Positions 18,346 through 28,503 are shown, counted from the stretch's first letter. The stretch is 64,000 bases of DNA from Campylobacter concisus (GCF_002092855.1 NZ_LVLC01000001.1:496001-560000); one strand, 5' to 3'. Notes: generated by a model from the sequence alone, not told the origin. Numbers and translations: made by a program.

Positions 18346-20268
18346 ATGAAAGAAAAAGCTTATATAACGACCCCAATATATTATGTAAATGACGTGCCAC
18401 ACATTGGCCATGCATATACAACCATTATCGCTGATACACTTGCTAGATTTAACCGCTTGCAAGGCAAAGAGACCTATTTTATGACGGGCACAGACGAGCA
18501 TGGACAAAAGATCGAGCAGGCAGCTCGTGCTAGAGGCAAGACTCCAAAAGAGTACGCCGACGAGATCAGTGCGAAATTTAGATCACTTTGGGATGAATTT
18601 GAGATAAGCTACGATCATTTTATAAGAACGACCGACGAAGAGCACAAGCAAACCGTACAAAATGTATTTGAAAAGATGCAAGAAAATGGCGATATTTACA
18701 AAGGCGAATACGAAGGCTTTTACTGCGTTAGCTGCGAAACTTTTTTTAATCAAAGAGACCTGCTAGAAGACAATCACTGTCCAGACTGTGGCCGCGTGAC
18801 GTCTTTAGTCAAAGAAGAGAGCTACTTTTTCAAGCTTTCAAAATATGAAGACGCGCTTTTAAAATGGTACGAAAATGACGAGCTTTGCGTCATCCCAAAA
18901 GGTAAGAAAAACGAGGTCGTAAGCTTTGTAAAAGGTGGACTAAAAGATCTTTCGGTAACGAGAACGAGCTTTGACTGGGGCATAAAGCTACCAAAAAGCG
19001 CAAACGATGAAAAGCACGTTATGTACGTATGGCTTGATGCACTCATAAACTACTTAACAACACTAGGATATTCAAGAGATGACGCTAGAATGAATCTTTG
19101 GCCATACACTACTCACATCGTTGGCAAAGATATTTTACGCTTTCACGCGGTCTATTGGCCGGCATTTTTGATGAGTCTTGGCTTACCACTACCAAAACAC
19201 GTAGCAGCTCACGGCTGGTGGACGATAAATGGTGAAAAAATGAGCAAAAGCAAGGGCAATGTCATAAACCCAAGAGAGGTTGCAAACGCTTATGGACTTG
19301 AAAATTTCAGATACTTTTTGCTTAGAGAGGTGCCGTTTGGACAAGATGGCGATTACAGCCAAAAGGCTTTGATCGAGCGTATAAACTCAGAACTTGGCAA
19401 CGGACTTGGCAACCTGCTAAGCCGCATTGTTGGCATGAGCGCAAAGTATAGCGACTATAAAATTGGTTCAAAAGACGTGATCAAATTTCACAAAGCTGAA
19501 CTTGACGAGGCAAAGGGCTATCTTAATGAAGCTATAAAAAATTTAGAAAATTTAGCAACAAACCGCTATTTAGAGGATCTTTGGAAGGTCGTAACCCTAG
19601 CAAACGCAGCCATTGCGAAGTATGAGCCATGGTCACTCGTAAAAGCTGGCAAAATTGACGAGGCAAATGCACTTGTGGCACTTTGCGCGAATTTGCTTGC
19701 AAAAGTGGCGACGCTACTTAGTCCAGCTATGCCAAAAACTTGTGAAAAGATAGCTGACACACTTGGTTTTAGCATAGATACGGCTTCTTATGAAAGTCTT
19801 GTCTTAAAAAATGAAATTTCAAATTTTGTGGCAAAAGCTACCGAGCCACTTTTCCCAAGGATAGAAAAAGAGCTAATGGGCGAGGCAAATGAGCCAAAGG
19901 TTGAGGCAAAAGCTGAGCCAAAAGAGGATAAAAAAGAGGACGAAATTATTAGCATTGATGACTTTGCCAAGGTAGTGATAAAAGTAGGCGAAGTGCTCGA
20001 GTGCGAGAGGGTTGAAGGTAGCGAGAAGCTGCTTAAATTTAAGATAGATCTTGGTGAAGATGAGCCACGTCAAATTCTTTCTGGTATCGCCAAATACTAC
20101 GAGCCTAGCTCGCTTGTGGGCAAACAAGTTTGCGTTTTAGCAAATTTAAAAGAGCGAACGATGATGAAAAAATATGTCTCTCAAGGCATGATCCTAAGCG
20201 CATCAGACGGCTCGCTAACGCTTCTTGGTACGCAAGGCAAAGTTAAAAACGGCGCGATCGTTGGCTAA
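18346..20268 (+). CDS. metG: Methionyl-tRNA synthetase
   Basis: A 640-residue class I synthetase. The HIGH motif is HIGHAYT (near residue 24), the zinc knuckle is CVSCETFF...CPDC, and the second signature is EKMSKSKGN near residue 300. A charged linker rich in E, K and A (about 510-535) joins a C-terminal EMAP-type tRNA-binding domain (FAKVVIKVGEVLECERVEGS...), the form that dimerises. It is in the mobB-fbp operon and the following gene begins at the very next base. Confidence 0.95.
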   Translation: MKEKAYITTPIYYVNDVPHIGHAYTTIIADTLARFNRLQGKETYFMTGTDEHGQKIEQAARARGKTPKEYADEISAKFRSLWDEFEISYDHFIRTTDEEHKQTVQNVFEKMQENGDIYKGEYEGFYCVSCETFFNQRDLLEDNHCPDCGRVTSLVKEESYFFKLSKYEDALLKWYENDELCVIPKGKKNEVVSFVKGGLKDLSVTRTSFDWGIKLPKSANDEKHVMYVWLDALINYLTTLGYSRDDARMNLWPYTTHIVGKDILRFHAVYWPAFLMSLGLPLPKHVAAHGWWTINGEKMSKSKGNVINPREVANAYGLENFRYFLLREVPFGQDGDYSQKALIERINSELGNGLGNLLSRIVGMSAKYSDYKIGSKDVIKFHKAELDEAKGYLNEAIKNLENLATNRYLEDLWKVVTLANAAIAKYEPWSLVKAGKIDEANALVALCANLLAKVATLLSPAMPKTCEKIADTLGFSIDTASYESLVLKNEISNFVAKATEPLFPRIEKELMGEANEPKVEAKAEPKEDKKEDEIISIDDFAKVVIKVGEVLECERVEGSEKLLKFKIDLGEDEPRQILSGIAKYYEPSSLVGKQVCVLANLKERTMMKKYVSQGMILSASDGSLTLLGTQGKVKNGAIVG

Positions 20269-21252
20269 ATGACAATAGAAAATTTAACTCGTCTAATAAA
20301 TGCCGAGGCTCTAAACGCACCGACGATAACTAGCGTAAGCGAGTTTGTTTTCGAGCTAAAGTATGTAAGACGTGGCTTTGCGTATATTTGCTTAAACGCA
20401 AACGATAGTGACATAGAAACAGCGATTAAACAAGGTGCATATGCCATAATTAGCGAAGATAATGTGCCAATTATCGACAAAGAGATCGCCTTTTTAAAAG
20501 TTAGTAGCTTGCAAACTACCATGATAAAGCTCATGAGATTTGAGGCTACTCACAAAGATCTAAAATTTTGCGCCGTAAATCCTTTTATAAATGACTTTTT
20601 AGAAAAATCAAAGCTTGGCTCTAACGCACACGTCATGTCAAAAAATATTACTGAGCTTTTTAATCAAATTTTTCACGCAAAAGTCTTTGATATCTTTTTC
20701 GGCAATGATACAAGAACACTTCAGCGAATATCGCCTCTTTTTGAGACCATTTACACAGATACAACTATGCACGAGATAAATCCAAGCTCGATCTTTTTTA
20801 CAAACACAGTCTTTAAGCAAACATACTATCAAAACTTAAACATACCACGAGTTTTTGCTGGGATGTTTTATGGGCTTTTAAAATTTCTTGATAGTAATAA
20901 AATTTCATTTAAACCTTACGAAGGTAGGATTCACGGGCATTTTGACCCGATTTTTATAGATAAAAATTTTATTCCTACTAGTTTTGGAAATAGCTTTAGA
21001 GCCATAATTACTGAAAGTGATGAAGATTTATTCATAAGCCAAAGTATATTTTTAAATAAAAAATTTAGCCCTGATGAGATAAAAATTTGTTTGCCAGAAG
21101 GCTCTCTGTTAAAAGTACAAAACGCAATCTACTTTCAAAATTTAAGTGAGATAAAAAAGCTTAAAAATTTTATCTATATATTGATTTTATGCCGAAAAGA
21201 GGAGCTTTTAGAAGAGCTTCACAAAATATCTGAAGAAAATCTACTCTTTTAA
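20269..21252 (+). CDS. Conserved protein with a weak Mur-ligase-like N-terminal domain
   Basis: A 327-residue cytoplasmic protein lying directly after metG, a position also held by a conserved hypothetical in C. jejuni. Residues about 1-90 resemble the N-terminal UDP-binding domain of MurE/MurF (a DSR-like turn replaced by [15 protein letters not shown], then [13 protein letters not shown]). The ATP-binding Gx4GKT/S loop of Mur ligases is absent, so it cannot be a working ligase of that type. The rest shows no recognisable motif. The resemblance is an impression and the function is unknown. Confidence 0.75.
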   Translation: MTIENLTRLINAEALNAPTITSVSEFVFELKYVRRGFAYICLNANDSDIETAIKQGAYAIISEDNVPIIDKEIAFLKVSSLQTTMIKLMRFEATHKDLKFCAVNPFINDFLEKSKLGSNAHVMSKNITELFNQIFHAKVFDIFFGNDTRTLQRISPLFETIYTDTTMHEINPSSIFFTNTVFKQTYYQNLNIPRVFAGMFYGLLKFLDSNKISFKPYEGRIHGHFDPIFIDKNFIPTSFGNSFRAIITESDEDLFISQSIFLNKKFSPDEIKICLPEGSLLKVQNAIYFQNLSEIKKLKNFIYILILCRKEELLEELHKISEENLLF

Positions 21253-21687
21253 ATTTTTATTATTTATAAGATCAATTAGCCTAACATCCTCGCTTCTTAC
21301 GATTAGACTTTTAGGCAGCTCAAATTTCTTGATAACCTCGCACTCTTTTTCTCTCATTTCGCCATCATCTTTTTCATGATCAAATCCCAAGATATGAAGT
21401 AATCCATGTGTAAAAAGTAGTGCGGTTTCGGCCTCTTCACTATGATTTAGCTCAGCAGCTTTCTCTTTTACCATATCTTTGTTTATAACGATTGAACCAA
21501 GTGGGGCATGAATGACAAGCTCAAGTGGAAAACTTAAAACATCTGTCGTTTTATCAATGCCTCGCTCAGTTTTATTTAGTTCTCTCATTTCTTCTTTATC
21601 AACAAAGACTAGCTCGATTTCTCCTAGTGTCAAATATTCGCAAATTTCATCTAAAATTTTTGGATAGCTCTCTTCGCAAAGTATCAT
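21241..21687 (-). CDS. ybeY: Endoribonuclease YbeY
   Basis: YbeY (148 residues) is a zinc-dependent RNase for 16S rRNA 3'-end maturation and ribosome quality control. The metal motif [14 protein letters not shown] supplies the three histidines (HxxxHxxxxxH). The frame is open to 21789, but the ATG at 21687 is preferred because AAGGAAAG precedes it and the extra residues are antisense to the queC promoter and start. It is convergent with the preceding gene and overlaps its end by 12 bases. Confidence 0.92.
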   Translation of the reverse strand: MILCEESYPKILDEICEYLTLGEIELVFVDKEEMRELNKTERGIDKTTDVLSFPLELVIHAPLGSIVINKDMVKEKAAELNHSEEAETALLFTHGLLHILGFDHEKDDGEMREKECEVIKKFELPKSLIVRSEDVRLIDLINNKNLKE

Positions 21688-21715
21688 TTTAGGCTCTTTC
21701 CTTAGTAACTTTTTG

Positions 21716-21721
21716 TATAAT
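21716..21721 (+). promoter_or_regulatory. Probable -10 box for queC
   Basis: TATAAT preceded by TTTTTG, 25 bases before the queC start codon and between the divergent ybeY and queC genes. Confidence 0.6.
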
Positions 21722-21745
21722 TCTAGCAAAAATAAAAGGCAAAAT

Positions 21746-22465
21746 ATGAAAAAAGCAGTTTGTATAATGAGTGGCGGTATGGATAGCACGCTTTGTGCTG
21801 TAATGGCAAAAAGGGCTGGATATGATATCGTAGCGCTTCATTTTGACTATGGCCAAAGAACGATGAAACGTGAAAAACGTGCATTTAACGAAATTTGCGA
21901 AAGACTAGGCATTACAAAAAAGATGAGTTTAGATGTTAGTTTTATTGCCCAAATAGGCGGGAATTCTTTAACTGATGAAAGCTTGCAAATAAGAAAAGAT
22001 GGAGTGGAAAAAGATGTGCCAAATACCTATGTGCCTTTTCGAAATGGTATTTTTATCTCGGTTGCTGCCGCCCTTGCGGAAAAAGAAAATGCACAAGCTA
22101 TCTATATCGGTGTCGTAGAAGAAGATAGTTCAGGCTATCCTGACTGCAAAGAAAGCTTCATAAAAAGCATAAACGAGGCTATAAATTTAGGCACATCGCC
22201 TAGTTTTTCATGTGAGATAATTACTCCACTTGTAAATTTAAGCAAGGCTGACATCGTAGCAAAGTCGCTTGAGCTTGGCTCGCCACTAGAGCTTACTTGG
22301 AGCTGTTACGAAAGCGATGACGAGGCATGCGGACTTTGTGATAGTTGTAGGCTAAGGCTAAATGGCTTTAAAAAGGCAAACGCTACTGATAAAATCGCAT
22401 ATAAAAATCAAAAATTTTCCTTATGGGCCTCTAAAAGTGGCAAATTATTAAGCAAGAGCATTTAA
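21746..22465 (+). CDS. queC: 7-cyano-7-deazaguanine synthase
   Basis: QueC (239 residues) converts 7-carboxy-7-deazaguanine to preQ0 with ATP and ammonia, on the way to queuosine in tRNA. The PP-loop SGGMDS is at residues 8-13, and the C-terminal zinc site [15 protein letters not shown] has the four cysteines of the family. The start at 21746 is preceded by AAAAGG; the upstream extension in the open frame is not needed. Confidence 0.94.
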   Translation: MKKAVCIMSGGMDSTLCAVMAKRAGYDIVALHFDYGQRTMKREKRAFNEICERLGITKKMSLDVSFIAQIGGNSLTDESLQIRKDGVEKDVPNTYVPFRNGIFISVAAALAEKENAQAIYIGVVEEDSSGYPDCKESFIKSINEAINLGTSPSFSCEIITPLVNLSKADIVAKSLELGSPLELTWSCYESDDEACGLCDSCRLRLNGFKKANATDKIAYKNQKFSLWASKSGKLLSKSI

Positions 22466-22648
22466 CGAATTTAAAGATATATCAACGCTTAGACTCTTGC
22501 TAGCTACTAAAAACATAAATTCTCAGTCAAACTTACCAAAATTTAATAAAGAGGATTAAAAAGTAGTTAATAAATTTAGCTAAAAACGTACCAAGCACAA
22601 GGTAAAAATTTCTAAGTGAGTGGTCACTACCACGACTTTTTAGTGATC

Positions 22649-24487
22649 TTATTTTTTCTTATCGTATTGTTTCTTATTTTGATCGCTTTGGATTTTTTCT
22701 AAATTTATATATCCCATTTCAACGAGTTTATTATAAATTTGAGCGATTTTTGGCCCAGCCGCACTTCCACCATGGCCACCATGCTCGATAACCATTGTAA
22801 TGACATATTGCGGATCTTCATAAGGCGCATATGTAGTCATCCACGCATGAGATCTTTGTAAATACGCCATATCCTCTTCTTTCATACGTTTCTTTTCAGT
22901 TTGAGAAATTCCAACGACCTGGGCAGTACCGGTCTTTGCAGCAACTTTAACTAAGCTTCCAATAAAATGCCTATTTGCCGTGCCTCTTGGGTGATTTGCC
23001 ACTTCATACATTGCATGCCTAATAGCTGGTAACTGTGATTTCTCAAACGGCGTAAAAGCATCATCTGTTGGTGTAAAATCAACATCCTTGTCATCAATGC
23101 TCTTTAAAAAATGTGGAGTCACATTTAGCCCAGTTGCAAGGCCTGCTGTATATTTTGCCACTTGCATAGGCGTGACTAAGAAATTTCCCTGGCCGATAGA
23201 AGTGATGAGGGTCTCACCTTGAAACCACGCTTTGCCATACTTTCTCATCTTCCACTCTCTGCTTGGCAAAGTCCCCACAAACTCATTTGGCAAATCAACC
23301 TCGGTTTTTCTACCAAATCCCATACGCTCAAGTATCGGCACGATAGCGTCAATCCCTATCTTTTGACTACCTTTATAAAAATAATCATCACAGCTCTCTC
23401 TAATTGCCGTATTCATATTAACATTTCCATGTCCGTGAGAGTTCCAGCAGCGGAATTTACGCCCTCCAAGCTCATACGAGCCACTACAAAAAAAGCTATC
23501 GTATTTGCTCATGCCATTATCCAAAAACGCAAGTGCCATACCCATTTTTACGACAGATCCTGGCGGATAAAGGCCGTTTATTAGCTTATTTGTAAAAGGA
23601 TGATCGACATTTTTTACAAGCTCTTCCCATTCAGGCTGAGAAATTCCAAGCACAAATGGGTTTAGATCGTACTCTGGAAAGCTACCAGCAGCTATGATAG
23701 CACCGTCTTTTAGACTCATAACTATGACGCTTCCTGCATCCTTACCAAAGACATCAGAGACAAACTGCTGAAGCTCAAGATCGACGGCGAGCTTTATGTT
23801 TTGACTTTGTGGCGCTTGATAGCTTATCTGCTCTATCTCTTCATTTAAGGCATTTACCTTTATCTTTTTAAATCCCTGAATTCCTTGTAAGATCGGATTA
23901 TAAAACCTCTCCACACCACTTCTTCCAATGTAGTTTGTAAGCTTTGTCAAAGGATCATTGTCCATATCTTTTTGATTTGCCCTACCGACGTAGCCGATAA
24001 TGTGAGAAGCCAGATCGTTATACGGATAGTGGCGTTTTGAAGCGGGCCTTATCTCTAAATTTTCACGCAAAGAAAGTGATGCAAAAAATGGCAAAAATTT
24101 ATCATAATCAATAAATTCGACCACATTTATAAAATCTTGGTTATAAGCTGAGTCATTTTTTATGTATTCATTTTTAAGCTTTGTAACATTTAGATCACTA
24201 AATAGTGAGCCAATGTAAGCTAGCTCATCATCTAAAATTTTTACCTTTTTATTAGCACTTAAATGAGGTCTAATGGATACTGAAAAGCCAAGACGATTAA
24301 CAGCCATTGGCTTATCATGTGCGTCAAAGATGATACCCCTAACTGGCGGAGTATAAATAGTTTTTATCGCGTTTTGTTCTGCAATTTCGTTGTAGTAAGT
24401 ATTTGAGTTTATGCTTAGATGATAAATTCGTCCCAAAAGTATAATCCAAAAAAGAGCGATTACACTAAAGACGATGCGCATCCTCAT
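22649..24487 (-). CDS. mrdA: Penicillin-binding protein 2 (rod-shape transpeptidase)
   Basis: A 612-residue class B penicillin-binding protein that cross-links peptidoglycan during cell elongation. One N-terminal membrane helix anchors a periplasmic dimerisation domain and a transpeptidase domain with the active-site motifs SVVK (catalytic Ser, near residue 310), SCD, and KTGTAQ. The histidine-rich loop HGGHGGSAAGP near the C-terminus is typical of PBP2. The next gene downstream, a small membrane protein, overlaps by four bases; that pair resembles the elongasome partners MrdA and MreD. Confidence 0.92.
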   Translation of the reverse strand: MRMRIVFSVIALFWIILLGRIYHLSINSNTYYNEIAEQNAIKTIYTPPVRGIIFDAHDKPMAVNRLGFSVSIRPHLSANKKVKILDDELAYIGSLFSDLNVTKLKNEYIKNDSAYNQDFINVVEFIDYDKFLPFFASLSLRENLEIRPASKRHYPYNDLASHIIGYVGRANQKDMDNDPLTKLTNYIGRSGVERFYNPILQGIQGFKKIKVNALNEEIEQISYQAPQSQNIKLAVDLELQQFVSDVFGKDAGSVIVMSLKDGAIIAAGSFPEYDLNPFVLGISQPEWEELVKNVDHPFTNKLINGLYPPGSVVKMGMALAFLDNGMSKYDSFFCSGSYELGGRKFRCWNSHGHGNVNMNTAIRESCDDYFYKGSQKIGIDAIVPILERMGFGRKTEVDLPNEFVGTLPSREWKMRKYGKAWFQGETLITSIGQGNFLVTPMQVAKYTAGLATGLNVTPHFLKSIDDKDVDFTPTDDAFTPFEKSQLPAIRHAMYEVANHPRGTANRHFIGSLVKVAAKTGTAQVVGISQTEKKRMKEEDMAYLQRSHAWMTTYAPYEDPQYVITMVIEHGGHGGSAAGPKIAQIYNKLVEMGYINLEKIQSDQNKKQYDKKK

Positions 24488-24987
24488 AGCACTTTATCCC
24501 TAAAAAGAACGATAGCAAGGATACTTTCAAATGCTATAAAAAATAGATATTCAGTCGAAAATGCTAAATTTTGCTCATTTAAAACGTAAGCAAATAGATT
24601 ATTTACAAGAAATGTTAAAGCGTATCCAGCTGCTACAAAGATGATAAGTAGGCAGTTTCGCCACTTCATCGTGGTATAGAGCCAGTCTAAAATAAAATTA
24701 TAAAAAAGTAAAAAAGCAATAATCGTTGAAAAAAGATGAAATCCATGAATTTGCTCAGCAAATATTATAAAAATTATCGCAAAGTACCAATTGTGCTTAA
24801 ACTCGTCGTATTGCTTTTGTTTTCTTGAATACTCCAAAATCATATAAGTAAAAAAAATACCAATGAGTGGTGGCAAAAAGCCAAATTGCGTAGTTGCGAT
24901 CTCATATGAGAATAAAAAAACAGCCCACCAAAATTCTTTAAAAATTTTAATATCTAAGCTGCTTATGGTTTGCATTTTATCTACCAA
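24484..24987 (-). CDS. MreD-like integral membrane protein
   Basis: A 167-residue protein with about five hydrophobic segments and no catalytic motif. Its size, topology and position just upstream of the PBP2 gene (overlap of four bases) suggest the role of the rod-shape protein MreD, but sequence resemblance is too weak to assert that. A membrane protein of the same kind occupies this position in C. jejuni. Its start overlaps the end of engB by 11 bases. Confidence 0.7.
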   Translation of the reverse strand: MVDKMQTISSLDIKIFKEFWWAVFLFSYEIATTQFGFLPPLIGIFFTYMILEYSRKQKQYDEFKHNWYFAIIFIIFAEQIHGFHLFSTIIAFLLFYNFILDWLYTTMKWRNCLLIIFVAAGYALTFLVNNLFAYVLNEQNLAFSTEYLFFIAFESILAIVLFRDKVL

Positions 24988-25591
24988 GAGCGTTATTTAT
25001 GATAGCTTCTCTAGCCTTTTCGATACCGCTTTTATTAAGAGTTGAGACCAAGATGCCGCTTGGGTCAAATTTCATTACCGCACTCTTTTGGCTTTGATTT
25101 AGCTTATCGCTTTTTGTATATAAATTTAAAATTTTCTGATCAGCTCTTAAAAAGCTTTTTAGATAAGCATCCACATTTACGTCTATGTCTAAATCAAAAT
25201 GTCTAGCATCAATTAGGTGTATAAAAAGTCTAATGTCGCTTCTAAATTTCAAAAACTCATCTAAATTTTTACGCCATTCATCATGCTTTGACTTTGCCAC
25301 TTTTGCATAGCCAAAGCCTGGCAAATCAACAAAAATGAGCTTAAATTTATCTTTTTCTTCCTGCTCATCTTTTTGCTCACAAAACTCGGCCTCAAAAAAA
25401 TTTATAAGCTGAGTTTTGCCAGGAGTCGATGAGCTTTTGGCTAGATTTTTTTGATTTACAAGTGTATTTATGAGGCTGCTTTTACCAACATTTGATCTAC
25501 CCAAAAAGACAACTTCGCTTGTTACGAAGCTTGGAGCCTCTTTTATACTTGGACTTGATGTGATAAATTTAGCACCTAGTGGCCTTATCAC
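24977..25591 (-). CDS. engB: Ribosome biogenesis GTP-binding protein EngB (YsxC)
   Basis: EngB (204 residues) is an essential small GTPase for large-subunit assembly. The G1 loop GRSNVGKSS (near residue 31), G2-switch region STPGKTQLINFF, G3 DLPGFGYA and G4 TKSD are all present, the classic EngB order. It lies in a close-packed operon with lptA upstream (four-base overlap) and the MreD-like gene downstream. Confidence 0.95.
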   Translation of the reverse strand: MIRPLGAKFITSSPSIKEAPSFVTSEVVFLGRSNVGKSSLINTLVNQKNLAKSSSTPGKTQLINFFEAEFCEQKDEQEEKDKFKLIFVDLPGFGYAKVAKSKHDEWRKNLDEFLKFRSDIRLFIHLIDARHFDLDIDVNVDAYLKSFLRADQKILNLYTKSDKLNQSQKSAVMKFDPSGILVSTLNKSGIEKAREAIINNALGR

Positions 25592-26064
25592 TTATCTTTT
25601 TCCTCTACCTGAAAGATAAACTTAACAGGCTTTTTTTCATCACTATTTACACTATATGTGCCATCTTTTTGGTTGACAACGATCTTTTCACCATAAACAT
25701 TCTTATCAGTTTCTACCTCATGCAAATAGCCATTTCCACTAACAGTATAGACCTGTTTTGCTGGCTCGTATGTAAGAGTATTGCCTTTGCCGTCGTAGTG
25801 CTTATCTTTTATAAAAATTTTAGCTCTAGCATTGCCAGTGGCCACATATTTTATAGGCTGGCGTTTTTTGTCAAAATAGACAACCACCTTATCTGCCTTA
25901 AGCTCATCAAATGAACCCTTTTTGATATTTACATTACCTATGAATTCACTAGTTTGCTTATTCTCATCTGCAAAAAAATCATTTGATGTGATTTCAACTT
26001 GCTCTGCATTTAAAAATGTAAAACCCAATATCACCGCTAAAATCGCTGATTTTCTTCTACCCAT
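25588..26064 (-). CDS. lptA: Lipopolysaccharide transport periplasmic protein LptA
   Basis: A 158-residue exported protein of the OstA/LptA family, which forms the periplasmic bridge that carries LPS from LptC to LptDE. A signal peptide (cleavage near residue 20, FLNA-EQ) is followed by a beta-jellyroll with the typical pattern ITSNDFFADENKQTSEFIGNV and the later DGKGNTLTYEPAKQVYTVSG. It overlaps lptC by 28 bases and is followed by engB, an order shared with C. jejuni. Confidence 0.88.
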   Translation of the reverse strand: MGRRKSAILAVILGFTFLNAEQVEITSNDFFADENKQTSEFIGNVNIKKGSFDELKADKVVVYFDKKRQPIKYVATGNARAKIFIKDKHYDGKGNTLTYEPAKQVYTVSGNGYLHEVETDKNVYGEKIVVNQKDGTYSVNSDEKKPVKFIFQVEEKDK

Positions 26065-26576
26065 GCCCTTAGCCCTTTTACCTGCGTTTGTTTTTTAGCA
26101 AGATCATAGCTTCCACTCTCGCCCAGTGCCTTATCATTATTTCTTATGAGCGTGAAATTTGCTTCAGATCTTACTATTTTTGTTTTTGTTCCATATATCA
26201 CTTCGTCACTTATAAATCTCAAACTATCGTTGTTTTCATAGTTCGCATTCTTTTGAAAGATGATTTCATCATTTTGTGAGATTGCTTTGTCTGAGCTTAG
26301 AAAATGTTTTAAATTTCCTCTTAAAATTTTTGCTTTAAAACTCAAAAATTCATCTTTATCATTGTATCTATTTAGCTCATCAGCCTCGTAGACTCCGCTT
26401 ATTTTCGTGGAATTTATCTCATAATCTATCACGTCATTTATCTGCATATTTGATATCTTTGTGTCGATCTTTAAAACATTTGCAAGGTATGGATCTTGAG
26501 CCGCCAAAAATATCATCACGACACTAAAAATGGCCACGACGAAGTAAAAAATTTTTACAACCAACGCTTCGACCAC
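26037..26576 (-). CDS. lptC: LPS export protein LptC
   Basis: A 179-residue bitopic membrane protein: one N-terminal helix (about residues 5-24) and a periplasmic LptC-like beta-jellyroll. It connects the LptBFG ABC transporter to LptA. Assignment rests on topology, its place between kdsC and lptA (overlapping both by 22 and 28 bases), and the family-like pattern in the periplasmic part; similarity within LptC is always low. Confidence 0.8.
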   Translation of the reverse strand: MVEALVVKIFYFVVAIFSVVMIFLAAQDPYLANVLKIDTKISNMQINDVIDYEINSTKISGVYEADELNRYNDKDEFLSFKAKILRGNLKHFLSSDKAISQNDEIIFQKNANYENNDSLRFISDEVIYGTKTKIVRSEANFTLIRNNDKALGESGSYDLAKKQTQVKGLRAWVEENQRF

Positions 26577-27043
26577 TCGTCATATAAATTTTCTGATTTT
26601 ATAATAAGCTCGATCATCTCTCTAACCGCGCCATTGCCACCTTTGTGCTTTAGCTTTGTCTTTACATCAAGCTCTTTTATCGCATCTTTTGGCTTAAAGC
26701 TCCAAGAAACTGCATTTAAAATTTTATAGTCATTGTAGTCATCACCGATAGCTGCTGCGTTTTTAAAGCTAAGCCCTTCAAATTTTAATATCTCACTCGC
26801 CACTTCAAATTTATCGCTAACACCTTGATAGACGTGATTTATCTTTAGATCTTCAGCCCTTCGCTCAACGATGGCTGACTTTCTGCCTGTAATGATAGCT
26901 ACTTTTTTACCAAGCTTTAGCCAGCTTTCTATCGCGTAGCCATCTTTTACATCAAAAAATTTAAGCTCTTCGCCGTTTGCATTGTAGATGATCTTGCCAT
27001 CAGTGAGGCAACCATCAACATCTAAAAATATAATCTCTATCAT
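26555..27043 (-). CDS. kdsC: 3-deoxy-D-manno-octulosonate 8-phosphate phosphatase (KdsC-type HAD)
   Basis: A 162-residue HAD-superfamily phosphatase of the KdsC type, which removes phosphate from Kdo-8-P to give Kdo for the LPS inner core. HAD motif I is DVDGCLTDG (nucleophile Asp8), motif II the Thr of AIITGRKS, and motif IV GDDYNDYKIL. The lack of a cap domain and the short length fit KdsC. Co-location with lptC and lptA supports an LPS role. It overlaps hisB by four bases. Confidence 0.9.
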   Translation of the reverse strand: MIEIIFLDVDGCLTDGKIIYNANGEELKFFDVKDGYAIESWLKLGKKVAIITGRKSAIVERRAEDLKINHVYQGVSDKFEVASEILKFEGLSFKNAAAIGDDYNDYKILNAVSWSFKPKDAIKELDVKTKLKHKGGNGAVREMIELIIKSENLYDEWSKRWL

Positions 27044-27627
27044 AAAACACCTTTTGTACTTGGTGTGCCGATCCTTGCATTTTTAGCAAGCGCTCTGCGA
27101 AGTGCTACAGCAAATGATTTAAAAGTTGCTTCTATGATATGGTGAGTGTTTTTGCCACGAATTTGATTTAGATGAAGAGTGATACCAGAATTTACAGCAA
27201 CTGCCCTAAAAAATTCCTCCACAAGCTCAGTGTCAAACTCCCCTACTTTGGCATTTTCATTAAAATTTTCATAGACAAGGTAGGCTCTATTGCTAAGATC
27301 TAGCGCACAAAAAACAGCAGCTTCGTCCATAACGACGCTTGCCTCACCAAATCTCTCAACGCCACTTAAAGGATACAAGGCCTCTTTTAAAAGCTGACCC
27401 AAAACTATGCCGACATCCTCAACGCTGTGATGAAAATCCACATGCGTGTCGCCCTTGCATGAAATTTCAAGATCAAGCAAAGAATGCTTTGTAAAAGCTT
27501 CAAGCATATGGTCAAAAAAGCCAATGCCAGTATCTATCTTTGCAACACCAGAGCCATAAATTTTAAGCTTCATAGAAATTTGCGTCTCTTTTGTGTTTCT
27601 AGTTAGTTCTAAAATTTCTTCTCTCAC
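27040..27627 (-). CDS. hisB: Imidazoleglycerol-phosphate dehydratase (monofunctional)
   Basis: HisB (195 residues) catalyses the sixth step of histidine synthesis. The manganese-binding histidine motifs FFDHMLEAF, DFHHSVEDVG and HHIIEATFKS are present. The length shows a monofunctional enzyme, without the histidinol-phosphatase domain that is fused in C. jejuni HisB, so that activity must come from another gene. It sits alone among envelope genes, away from other his genes in the window. Confidence 0.93.
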   Translation of the reverse strand: MREEILELTRNTKETQISMKLKIYGSGVAKIDTGIGFFDHMLEAFTKHSLLDLEISCKGDTHVDFHHSVEDVGIVLGQLLKEALYPLSGVERFGEASVVMDEAAVFCALDLSNRAYLVYENFNENAKVGEFDTELVEEFFRAVAVNSGITLHLNQIRGKNTHHIIEATFKSFAVALRRALAKNARIGTPSTKGVL

Positions 27628-27630
27628 GCC

Positions 27631-28503
27631 CTAACCTCTTACTATAAATGCACCTTGGAATTTACCACTTCTTGCATAATCCCTAGCCTCGTCCTCACTT
27701 CTAAAGCCATTTAAAAATACTCTATAAATGGTCGAGCCATCTATAGTAAATGTCCTGACTACCGACTTGTAACCATCTATGCTTTGATGCTCTCTTTGAT
27801 ATCTATTTGCGCCCTCAAGGTTTTTAAATGAGCCAATTTGTACCATAAAATCTCCACCCACGACTCGTTGCTCTGACGAAATAATAATGCCTCCAGTTGG
27901 AGCTGTCGGAGAGACTGGATTTGGCACTTTTATGCCAGTGCTTGTCGGTTTTGCTTGAGCGTTAATGCTTGCAATAGCATTTATATCTTCATTAAAGCCT
28001 ATGACTTCCATACTAACTGGAGCTGTGCCTGTACCGATAATATCAAGTTTAGTTGCAGCCGCCTTTGAAAGATCTAAAACTCTATCAGCCACAAAAGGTC
28101 CACGATCATTTACACGAACAATGACGCTTTTTTGATTTCTTAAATTTGTTACTTTAAGGATCGTATTCATCGGCAAAGTTTTGTGTGCTGCGGTCATGTT
28201 GTACATATTATAAATTTCGCCGTTTGAGGTTGTTTTACCATGAAAATTTGGACCATACCAGCTTGCTGTGCCACTTGCCCTATCACCCACGCTTACAACG
28301 GTTGGGTAGTATGTTTTGCCATTTATCGTGTAAGGTCTCATTGTTGCTTTTTGGATAGAAGCTGAATTGTTGCCCCTTACATTAGTTGGGCCACTTGGTG
28401 TAAATGGTGCCCCGCTCCAAGAGCAACCAGTAACTAGAAGCGTAAAACTTAGTCCTATATAAAATTTTAGGCTCTTATGGTATGACAATATTTGCTCCAA
28501 CAT
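27631..28503 (-). CDS. rlpA: Septal ring lytic transglycosylase RlpA family lipoprotein
   Basis: A 290-residue lipoprotein (lipobox LVTGC, Cys27) with a double-psi beta-barrel domain (about 75-165; GTASWYGPNFHGKTTSNGE, VRVNDRGPF...R) and a C-terminal SPOR domain (about 215-290) that binds denuded glycan at division sites. RlpA proteins act as or assist lytic transglycosylases during daughter-cell separation. It overlaps mltD by 29 bases; the two wall-cleaving enzymes are likely co-expressed. Confidence 0.9.
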   Translation of the reverse strand: MLEQILSYHKSLKFYIGLSFTLLVTGCSWSGAPFTPSGPTNVRGNNSASIQKATMRPYTINGKTYYPTVVSVGDRASGTASWYGPNFHGKTTSNGEIYNMYNMTAAHKTLPMNTILKVTNLRNQKSVIVRVNDRGPFVADRVLDLSKAAATKLDIIGTGTAPVSMEVIGFNEDINAIASINAQAKPTSTGIKVPNPVSPTAPTGGIIISSEQRVVGGDFMVQIGSFKNLEGANRYQREHQSIDGYKSVVRTFTIDGSTIYRVFLNGFRSEDEARDYARSGKFQGAFIVRG

